Assembly (NCBI GenBank): GCA_002293125.1
Contig: DBCR01000046.1
Coordinates: forward strand, 1 to 12,667
DNA: 12,667 nucleotides
Origin: Opitutia bacterium UBA953
GTDB lineage: Bacteria; Verrucomicrobiota; Verrucomicrobiia; Opitutales; UBA953
Direction of reading: 5' to 3'
Both the position numbers and the translations under genes were made by a program. Shown piece after piece: positions 6,868 through 11,943 of this stretch. The notes beneath the pieces are model-generated. The model ran no database searches and was not told the origin of the DNA. It saw only the letters and a program-made list of their open reading frames with translations. The number at the start of each line of letters is the position of its first letter. Position 1 is the stretch's first letter.

Positions 6868-6896
6868 CTAGGGCAGCACGCGGTGCTGCCCCTACC
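6868..6896 (-). repeat. REP-like palindrome, copy B
   Basis: On the minus strand it starts ggtaggggcagcac and ends gtgctgccctag, 29 bases, with a perfect nine-base-pair stem around cgc. Compared with copy A it differs at five positions, four of which are two compensating pairs; the fifth turns a G-T pair into G-C. It lies ten bases past the higA stop and may also help end that message, though no T run follows. Confidence 0.75.
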
Positions 6897-6905
6897 TCTT
6901 TAGCA

Positions 6906-7205
6906 TCAAGCCACCTGTAGCGGCTTGATGCTCGCCTTAACCTTAGGGCCGATCGTGTTGATGGCCTCCCTTAGGTCATAGGCGAGCTGGGCGCGTAGCC
7001 AGTAGCCTGGCTCGAGGCCGAGGTAGGCGCAGAGATGCAGGTCGGTCTCGGCAGTGATGCCGCGGCGCTCCTTGAGGATCTCGTTGACGCGCTGGTGGGG
7101 CAGGCGGGCGCCCTTGGCCAGGCGGTAGGCCGTGATGCCCAGCGGCGTCAGGAACTCCTCGCGGAGCAGTTCACCCGGGTGGACGTTGAGGGGTTTCTTT
7201 TTCAT
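6906..7205 (-). CDS. higA: HigA-type antitoxin, XRE-family HTH
   Basis: Antitoxin that binds and neutralises the HigB RNase and represses its own operon. The 99-residue product opens NVHPGELLREEFLTPLGITAYRLAKG, the standard HigA/VapI start, followed by a helix-turn-helix (residues ~23-63, recognition helix near LPHQRVNEILKERRG) and the family ending AETDLHLCAYLGLEPGYWLRAQLAYDLREA. An open frame continues upstream as far as 7517, but that part has no family similarity and overlaps higB. The ATG at 7205 fits the family exactly. It starts six bases beyond the higB stop, in the toxin-first order typical of higBA, with no Shine-Dalgarno sequence, so it probably depends on translation of higB. Confidence 0.92.
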   Translation of the reverse strand: MKKKPLNVHPGELLREEFLTPLGITAYRLAKGARLPHQRVNEILKERRGITAETDLHLCAYLGLEPGYWLRAQLAYDLREAINTIGPKVKASIKPLQVA

Positions 7206-7210
7206 GAAGT

Positions 7211-7492
7211 TCAGTGGTAGTCGGTGATCTCGATGTCGTAGGCCTCGCGGCCTGCCCAGCGGAAGCAAAGTCGGTATTGGTCGTTGATGCGGATGCTGTG
7301 TTGTCCCTGTCGATTTCCTTGGAGTGCCTTCAATCGGTTGCCAGGTGGTACGCGTAGGTCGTTGAGTGAAGCGGCCGCTTGGAGTTGGGTGAGTTTTCGT
7401 AGGGCGGTCTGCAGGATGGTCGCGGGGAACTCGGCAGGCCTTTGGCCGAGCCAGAGCCGATGCGTGGCGCGGCAGGCGAAAGTCGCGATCAC
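7211..7492 (-). CDS. higB: HigB-type toxin (RelE-superfamily mRNA interferase)
   Basis: Ribosome-dependent mRNA endonuclease toxin paired with HigA. From the GTG at 7492 the product is 93 residues, the normal HigB length, and starts in register with the family (VIATFACRATHRLWLGQ). Conserved parts are LRKLTQLQAAASLNDLRVPPGNRLKALQG (31-59), the core strands HSIRINDQYRLCFRW (65-79) and the DYH terminus. The frame stays open upstream through an ATG at 7525 (104 residues) to a TTG at 7561. The TTG would place the start inside the operator palindrome and is unlikely, and the ATG adds an 11-residue tail the family lacks. No Shine-Dalgarno sequence precedes any of these. The gene appears intact, so the pair is probably functional. 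Confidence 0.88.
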   Translation of the reverse strand: MIATFACRATHRLWLGQRPAEFPATILQTALRKLTQLQAAASLNDLRVPPGNRLKALQGNRQGQHSIRINDQYRLCFRWAGREAYDIEITDYH

Positions 7493-7503
7493 CGGACCGA
7501 AAG

Positions 7504-7533
7504 ATGATGCACGCCAAGCATGCATAGTGTCAA
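7504..7533 (-). promoter_or_regulatory. Possible higBA promoter (TTGACA-18-CATCAT)
   Basis: On the minus strand a perfect TTGACA (7533-7528) is followed after 18 bases by CATCAT (7509-7504), four of six to the -10 consensus. Transcription would start only a few bases before the GTG at 7492. It would exclude the alternative ATG at 7525. A second -10-like hexamer TATCAT (7541-7536) lies next to the palindrome and would serve the longer start instead. The sequence alone does not decide between them. Confidence 0.4.
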
Positions 7534-7541
7534 CGATGATA

Positions 7542-7558
7542 TGCACGTTAAACGTGCA
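7542..7558. promoter_or_regulatory. Probable HigA operator palindrome
   Basis: A perfect 17-base palindrome, tgcacgtt-a-aacgtgca with eight-base arms, 50 bases upstream of the higB GTG and 17 bases upstream of the alternative ATG. Antitoxins of this family dimerise and bind such palindromes to repress their own operon. It abuts a TATCAT -10-like hexamer. The assignment follows from position and symmetry. Confidence 0.6.
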
Positions 7559-7574
7559 CAACTTGTAACTTCAG

Positions 7575-7614
7575 ACAGGGGACACGTGGGCACGGTGACA
7601 CGTGGACACGGGGA
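7575..7614 (+). repeat. CACGTG tandem element, copy 2
   Basis: Forty bases starting acagggg, with 16-bp units at 7579-7594 and 7595-7610 and a partial third unit. It lies 20 bases beyond the stop of the S23-type gene and forms an inverted pair with copy 3 on that gene's other side. It has one mismatch to copy 1 over 38 bases and two mismatches to copy 3 over about 40. Confidence 0.85.
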
Positions 7615-7634
7615 AGGGAACAGGGGAGCCGGGA

Positions 7635-8042
7635 TCATCTCCCGCCCTCTTCTCTGGCTTTCCGCATCTTGATGGTGCCGCCTAGCAGGCGGGCGACTTC
7701 GTCGAGCTGCGTTGCTATTTGGACGACCACTGGCTGGGGGATGATGCCGAGGTCCTCGGCGATACTGAGTTGGGTTTCAAGTTCCGCCAAAGAGCCGCGG
7801 GCGATCTGGAGGAAGCGCAGGGAGTCTTTGTTCGTCCCTCGCTCGTCTCCTTCCGCGATGTTCGAAGGGATGGAGACTGCCGATCGCATGATCTGATCGG
7901 ACAGCCCTCGATGTCGTTCGAAGGTCGGAGTCATACAGAGGCGATACGCTGCGGTCGCAAGTGAACGCGACTTCTGCCAGACAACGAGGTCGCGATAAGA
8001 GTTAACCTTACCGAGAGGCTTGGGGGTATTCATCGCCGCCAA
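7635..8042 (-). CDS. Four-helix-bundle protein, S23 / 23S rRNA intervening-sequence type
   Basis: Small helical protein of the family first found in intervening sequences of 23S rRNA genes (S23, TIGR02436-like). Its biochemical role is not established. The 135 residues carry all family signatures: SYRDLVVWQKS (15-25), LSDQIMRSAVSIPSNIAEG (47-65, the most conserved part), RFLQIARGSLAELETQL (76-92) and a final amphipathic helix. Two starts compete. The TTG at 8042 has a perfect AAGGAG six bases upstream; the ATG at 8033 leaves 15 bases to it. I prefer the TTG on spacing. No rRNA gene is near, so this is a free-standing copy, as is common in Bacteroidetes and Verrucomicrobia. It is bracketed by inverted CACGTG elements (copies 2 and 3), which suggests a mobile cassette. 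Its strong ribosome site contrasts with the core genes here. Confidence 0.88.
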   Translation of the reverse strand: MAAMNTPKPLGKVNSYRDLVVWQKSRSLATAAYRLCMTPTFERHRGLSDQIMRSAVSIPSNIAEGDERGTNKDSLRFLQIARGSLAELETQLSIAEDLGIIPQPVVVQIATQLDEVARLLGGTIKMRKAREEGGR

Positions 8043-8126
8043 GGCTGTCTCCTTCGCGGCATCAGCGCACCGCTTTCATCGCACACTGAATCCCTATCCT
8101 GCCCTAAAGGATTCCTTTGCCAACAT

Positions 8127-8166
8127 CCCCCATGTCCACGTGTCACCGAGCCCACGTGTCCCCTGT
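8127..8166 (-). repeat. CACGTG tandem element, copy 3
   Basis: Reverse-complement copy of the element at 7575-7614, with two mismatches and one extra C in the C run. It ends two bases before the HAD gene's stop codon, so it is the first thing transcribed after that gene. It marks the right-hand edge of the accessory patch. Confidence 0.85.
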
Positions 8167-8168
8167 GA

Positions 8169-8777
8169 TTATGCCGGCTCCACCAAGATGCACTGCATCC
8201 CGGCGGCGTCGGCGGCTTCCTTGCCGCGTGGGCTGTCTTCGATGACGACGCAGTCGGCGGGCTTCAGGCCGAGGCGGTCGGCTGCGGCGAGGAAGAGGTC
8301 AGGGTGCGGCTTGGAGCGCGGGGCGTCCTCGGCGGTGATGACCGCGTCGAAGAGGTGCGTGATGTCGATCCGCTTGAGCGTCGTATGCACGTGATCGCGA
8401 CGGCCGGCCGAGGCGACGGCGGTCTTGTGGCCGAGTCCGCGGACGTGGTGGACGACGGCGACGACTTCGTGGCGGGCGGTGACGTCCTTGGCGAGGTGCT
8501 CCTCGAGGAACTCATGGCCGTCGGCTAATAACTGCTCGACGTTCAGGTCGAAGCCGTAGTCGGCCTTCAGGCGCTTGCAGGTGTCGACGGCGGACATGCC
8601 GCCCATCGAGCAGAAGAGGGGCCAGGGGAAGTCGAACGGGCGGCCGATCTGCTTGCTCACGATGTGGGTCCAGCTGCGGTGGTGGATCCACATGGAGGCC
8701 GCGAGGGTGCCGTCGCAGTCGAAGATCCAGCCCGGACGGGAGAGGAGGGCCGGGTCGAAGGGAATCATCTTGGACAT
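8169..8777 (-). CDS. HAD-superfamily phosphatase (beta-phosphoglucomutase-like)
   Basis: Cytoplasmic haloacid-dehalogenase-type hydrolase, 202 residues. The four catalytic motifs are present: I, IFDCDGTL (nucleophile Asp20, Asp22); II, AVASAGRR (Ser123); III, SKPHPDLFLAAADRLG (Lys156); IV, VVIEDSPRG (Glu180, Asp181). A helical cap domain (~25-100) sits between motifs I and II, as in the phosphoglycolate phosphatase and beta-phosphoglucomutase subfamily IA. The Cys between the two Asp residues replaces the more usual Met, Leu or Phe and should be harmless. The substrate cannot be read from the sequence; a sugar phosphate is likely. It starts five bases after the ffh stop, on the same strand, with no ribosome site, so it is probably translated by coupling to ffh. 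Confidence 0.88.
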   Translation of the reverse strand: MSKMIPFDPALLSRPGWIFDCDGTLAASMWIHHRSWTHIVSKQIGRPFDFPWPLFCSMGGMSAVDTCKRLKADYGFDLNVEQLLADGHEFLEEHLAKDVTARHEVVAVVHHVRGLGHKTAVASAGRRDHVHTTLKRIDITHLFDAVITAEDAPRSKPHPDLFLAAADRLGLKPADCVVIEDSPRGKEAADAAGMQCILVEPA

Positions 8778-8782
8778 GGCGA

Positions 8783-10168
8783 TCAGCGCATGCCGGGGAA
8801 ACCGCCGCCAGGGAAGCCACCACCAGGCATGCCGCCACGGCCGCCGCCCATCTGACCCATGCGACGCATGAGTTCCTTGCCCTTGCCGCCCTTCATCATG
8901 CGCATCATGTCGCGCATCTGGGAGAATTGTTTGATCAGAGCGTTGACGTCGCTGACCTGGGTGCCCGAACCTTTGGCGATACGCAGTCGGCGGGAGCCGT
9001 TGAGGATTTCGGGGTTGCGACGCTCCTTCTTGGTCATCGAGAGCACGATGGCTTCGGTCTTGGCGAGGTGCTTCTCTTCCTTGGCGCCGACCTGGACGTT
9101 ACCCATGCCCGGCATCATCTTCATGATGTCGCCGAGCGGGCCCATCTTTTTCATCTGCGACATCTGCGCGAGGAAGTCCTCGAGGTCGAAGTCGGCCTTC
9201 TTCATCTTCTCGGCCAGACGCTCGGCTTCCTTATGGTCGACGACCTCCTGGGCCTTTTCGACGAGGGAGACGACGTCGCCCATGCCCAGGATGCGCTGGG
9301 CCATGCGGTCGGGGTGGAAGGTGTCGAAGTCCGAGGACTTCTCGCCCGTGCCCATGTAGCGGATCGGGACGCCCGTGACGGACTTCATCGACAGCGCGGC
9401 GCCACCGCGGGCGTCGCCATCGAGCTTGGTCAGGATGATGCCCGTGAGGGGCGTGGATTCGTGGAACTTGGCGGCCACGTCGACGGCCTGCTGGCCGAGG
9501 GCGGCGTCGGCGACGAGGAATACCTCGTGCGGCTGGAAGGCGTCGCGCACGCGGCGGACTTCCTCCATCAGGTCGCCGTCGATCTGCAGGCGGCCGGCGG
9601 TGTCGACGATGACGAGGTCCGCGGCGGCGGCTTCGGCTTCCTTGACCAGGCGGCCCACCATCGCGGCGACGTCGGTCGCGGCGCGGTCGGCGCGGAAGTC
9701 GAAGCCCTCGTTCTTGGCGAGGGTCTCGAGCTGGTCGATGGCGGCCGGGCGGCGCAAGTCGGCGGCGACGAGGGAGGGCTTACGGATGCCTTCCTTCTTG
9801 ACGAGGTGCTTGGCGAGCTTGGCGGCGCTGGTGGTCTTGCCGGAGCCCTGCAGGCCGACGAGGAGCACGCGCAACGGGCGGCGGGGGTCGATCGGGCGTT
9901 CGCCTTCGCCGAGGAGCTTCGTGAGCTCGTCGGACACGACCTTGACGGCCATTTGGCCCGGGTTGACGGACTCGATGACCGCTTGGCCAAGGCAGGCCAC
10001 CTTGACGCGTTCGGTGAAGTCCTTGGCGACCTTGAAATTGACGTCCGCGGACATCAGCGCCGAGCGCACCTCATTCAGCGTCGGGGCGATGTTCTCCTCG
10101 GAGAGCTTGGAGAGCCCCCGGAGGTCGCGGAGGGCCTTGGTGAGTTTGTCGGTGAGGTTGGCGAACAC
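8783..10168 (-). CDS. ffh: Signal recognition particle GTPase Ffh (SRP54)
   Basis: GTPase that binds signal sequences as they leave the ribosome and delivers the complex to FtsY at the membrane, with 4.5S RNA (not in the window). The 461-residue product has the N domain (1-90), then the G domain: G1 GLQGSGKTT (105-113), DLRRPAA (137-143), DTAGR (189-193), TKLDGDARGG (247-256) and GTGEK (273-277). A methionine-rich M domain follows (~325-435) with the RNA-binding SRRLRIAKGSGTQVSDVN (392-409), then a Gly/Met/Phe-rich tail (440-461). The frame stays open upstream as far as 11221, but that stretch is antisense to the phosphodiesterase gene and not family-like. The GTG at 10168 (VFANLTDKLTKALRDLRG) matches the usual Ffh start. 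No Shine-Dalgarno sequence is present. Confidence 0.96.
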   Translation of the reverse strand: MFANLTDKLTKALRDLRGLSKLSEENIAPTLNEVRSALMSADVNFKVAKDFTERVKVACLGQAVIESVNPGQMAVKVVSDELTKLLGEGERPIDPRRPLRVLLVGLQGSGKTTSAAKLAKHLVKKEGIRKPSLVAADLRRPAAIDQLETLAKNEGFDFRADRAATDVAAMVGRLVKEAEAAAADLVIVDTAGRLQIDGDLMEEVRRVRDAFQPHEVFLVADAALGQQAVDVAAKFHESTPLTGIILTKLDGDARGGAALSMKSVTGVPIRYMGTGEKSSDFDTFHPDRMAQRILGMGDVVSLVEKAQEVVDHKEAERLAEKMKKADFDLEDFLAQMSQMKKMGPLGDIMKMMPGMGNVQVGAKEEKHLAKTEAIVLSMTKKERRNPEILNGSRRLRIAKGSGTQVSDVNALIKQFSQMRDMMRMMKGGKGKELMRRMGQMGGGRGGMPGGGFPGGGFPGMR

Positions 10169-10187
10169 GGAAGTCGGGGACTGAGAG

Positions 10188-10209
10188 TATGGAGTATCGA
10201 GTATGGAGT
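10188..10209 (+). repeat. GAGTAT repeat, unit 1
   Basis: Tatggagtatcgagtatgga followed by gt, itself built of overlapping gagtatSga units. It lies 20 bases upstream of the ffh start. A second copy with two mismatches lies 63 bases away at 10251-10272. It is in the untranslated leader or promoter of ffh and is not coding there. Confidence 0.7.
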
Positions 10210-10250
10210 CTCGGAGGACTGCCGAAGGGGAGGGAGTAAAGGCGGTCGGG

Positions 10251-10272
10251 AATGGAGTATCGAGTATAGAGT
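10251..10272 (+). repeat. GAGTAT repeat, unit 2
   Basis: Second 22-base copy in the same orientation as unit 1. Read on the minus strand it contains TATACT, five of six to a -10 hexamer, but no convincing -35 lies 16-18 bases upstream of it. Together with unit 1 it accounts for much of the 216-base ffh/phosphodiesterase intergenic region. Confidence 0.7.
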
Positions 10273-10384
10273 AGCTCCACCCATGGTTTTCCTGCCCGAA
10301 ATAGTTCCTTCTACGGTGTCTAAGTGGGAATGACGGCGAAGTCCGCCTCTTGCCTTCCGCTGCATTTCCCGTCTTCTTCGCCTC

Positions 10385-11179
10385 ATGGAAATCCTCATCA
10401 TGGGCTGCGGCACGTCGCAGGGCTGTCCCTTGCCCGCCCATGACAATCCCGGGCTGGACCTGAAGGACCCGCGCAACTGGCGCGCCCGGACGAGCGTGCA
10501 CGTCGTCATCGAGGGCCATCATGTCCAGGTCGACGCCTCGCCGGAGTTCCGGACGCAGTGCCTGAAATATGACGTCCGCGAGGTCGACACGTTCATCCTG
10601 ACGCACGGCCACGCCGACCACGTCCTCGGCATGGATGACCTTCGGCAGTTCTGCACGAACAAGGGTGGGGCGGCCATACCGACCTACTCGACCGAGGTCG
10701 GCCTCGAGCGCATCAAGGCCATCTTCCCCTACGCGGTCGGTAAGCCGGCGGCCTCGGGTTACGTCTCGCTGGGGCTGAATCTTATGCCTTCGAGGCTCGT
10801 CCTGCCCGGGGGCGGCATCATCCGCTCGACGCTCCTGCCGCACGGCAATGAGTCCACCCTCGGCCTCGTCTTCGAGGAGCCTTCGACGGGCATGAAGTTC
10901 GCCTATTATACCGATTGTCGCGCGATGACCGAGAAGTCCCTCGAACTCGGTGAGCATGCCGACCTGGCGATCCTCGACGGCCTGCGTCCGAATCCGCACC
11001 CGACGCACATGACGGTCGACGAAGCCTGCCAGGCGGCGCATGACCTGCGCGCCAAGCGGGCTTTGCTCACGCACATGACCTTTCAGATCAATTACGAGAC
11101 CACCATGGCCCAGCTGCACAAGACGCACCCGAAGGTCGGCCTCTGCTACGACGGACTGCGAATCAAGCTCGGCGCTTAA
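10385..11179 (+). CDS. Metallo-beta-lactamase-fold phosphodiesterase, PhnP-like
   Basis: Cytoplasmic metal-dependent hydrolase of the COG1235 (PhnP-like) branch, which includes phosphoribosyl cyclic phosphodiesterases. The 264-residue product opens MEILIMGCGTSQGCPLP and keeps RARTSVHVVIEG and VDASPEFRTQCL. The metal-binding residues are visible: THGHADHVLGMDDL (His74, His76, Asp78, His79), His153, Asp177 in YYTDCRAM, and His230 in LLTHM. The cysteine cluster that holds a structural zinc in E. coli PhnP is absent: at that place the chain reads NPGLDLKDPRNWRAR. No phn genes are nearby, so a C-P lyase role is unlikely, and a general role in cyclic phosphodiester or nucleotide turnover is inferred. 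It is divergent from ffh across 216 bases and has no Shine-Dalgarno sequence. Confidence 0.88.
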   Translation: MEILIMGCGTSQGCPLPAHDNPGLDLKDPRNWRARTSVHVVIEGHHVQVDASPEFRTQCLKYDVREVDTFILTHGHADHVLGMDDLRQFCTNKGGAAIPTYSTEVGLERIKAIFPYAVGKPAASGYVSLGLNLMPSRLVLPGGGIIRSTLLPHGNESTLGLVFEEPSTGMKFAYYTDCRAMTEKSLELGEHADLAILDGLRPNPHPTHMTVDEACQAAHDLRAKRALLTHMTFQINYETTMAQLHKTHPKVGLCYDGLRIKLGA

Positions 11180-11189
11180 GCGGGCACGG

Positions 11190-11214
11190 AAAAGGGCGCC
11201 CGTCGGGCGCCCTT
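11190..11214 (-). terminator. Hairpin terminator between convergent genes
   Basis: Arms 11192-11201 and 11205-11214 pair perfectly (ten base pairs, six of them within gggcgccc) around gtc. On the minus strand the stem runs into four T residues (11193-11190), so it terminates the DUF1080 message. On the plus strand the tail is ttgatt, weaker, but it lies 12 bases after the phosphodiesterase stop, so it may serve both directions. Confidence 0.75.
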
Positions 11215-11236
11215 GATTCACTAGCCCTGAGAAGGC

Positions 11237-11887
11237 TCAGAGTTCGGTGACGACGATGTTCCGGAACCAGCAGGGGTCGCCGTGCTCGGTGAGCATCAGC
11301 TTGCCGTGGCCGGGGCCGAAATCCTTCTTGTTCTTGAATTTGCTCTTGGCGATGGCGGCCTTCCATTCGTCGGACTTGGTATCGGCCGAGGCGCAGGGCT
11401 TGCCGTTGAGGAAGTGTTCGATCTTGCCGTCCTTCACCACGACGCGGCTCTGGTTCCATTCGCCGATGGGCTTCATGGCCTTATCCTTGGCCGAGTCGAT
11501 GATGTCGTAGATCGAGCCGGTGTTGCGGTTGCCGCCCTTGAGTCCGTCCGGGTGGCCGTTGTCGTCGATCATCTGATATTCGATGCCGAGCCATTCGCCC
11601 TTGCCTTTGGCATCCTTGATGTTGGTGAGCCAATACTTGATGCCATTATTACCCTTGGCTTCGAGGCGCCATTCCCAGGTCAGTTCGAAGTTCGTGTACT
11701 CCTTCTTGGAGATCAGCGCGCCGGTACCTTTCTGGGCGGCGAGGTGGATGACGCCGCCTTCTTGGGTCTTCCAGCCGCCGGCAGGAGCGCCGCCGTTGAG
11801 GTCGGTGAAGTCAGCGAGCGTGAGGGTGGCCTTTTCGCCGGCGAAGAGGGAGCCGGTGGCGAGCAGGGCGAGGAGCAGGGATTTCAT
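11237..11887 (-). CDS. Secreted DUF1080 (3-keto-disaccharide hydrolase-type) protein
   Basis: Exported protein of 216 residues with a signal peptide MKSLLLALLATGSLFA cut before GEK, then one DUF1080 domain, a concanavalin-like beta-sandwich. Family hallmarks are FELTWEWRLEAKGNNGIKYWL, GIEYQMIDDNGHPD, NRNTGSIYDII, GEWNQSRVVVKDGKIEHFLNG and the closing HGDPCWFRNIVVTEL. Members have been linked to hydrolysis of 3-keto-glycosides and are greatly expanded in Verrucomicrobia and Planctomycetes. The frame is open upstream to 12004, but only the ATG at 11887 gives a signal peptide. It starts 56 bases after the hydrolase stop on the same strand, so the two likely form an operon for carbohydrate use. 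No Shine-Dalgarno sequence precedes it. Family is clear; the substrate is unknown. Confidence 0.92.
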   Translation of the reverse strand: MKSLLLALLATGSLFAGEKATLTLADFTDLNGGAPAGGWKTQEGGVIHLAAQKGTGALISKKEYTNFELTWEWRLEAKGNNGIKYWLTNIKDAKGKGEWLGIEYQMIDDNGHPDGLKGGNRNTGSIYDIIDSAKDKAMKPIGEWNQSRVVVKDGKIEHFLNGKPCASADTKSDEWKAAIAKSKFKNKKDFGPGHGKLMLTEHGDPCWFRNIVVTEL

Positions 11888-11943
11888 GGGGAGGCTTTGT
11901 ATATGGGAAGTATTCCGACGGATTTGAAGTCCTTTATCGGTGG

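Noticed and set aside
7206..7517. N-terminal extension of HigA by 104 residues
   Set aside because: It overlaps nearly all of higB in another frame, is rich in Pro/Arg/Thr and unlike any HigA. The ATG at 7205 fits the family.
6307..8166. A CRISPR array from the three CACGTG elements
   Set aside because: Only three copies, in mixed orientation, separated by whole genes instead of uniform short spacers, with no cas genes.
8927..10333. A 468-codon open frame on the plus strand antisense to ffh
   Set aside because: Low-complexity Gly/Asp/Val/Leu composition typical of a codon-bias shadow. ffh on the other strand is unmistakable.
10169..11221. N-terminal extension of Ffh giving an 812-residue protein
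   Set aside because: The extra 351 residues are antisense to the well-supported phosphodiesterase gene and cross the repeat-rich leader. The GTG at 10168 matches the normal Ffh start.
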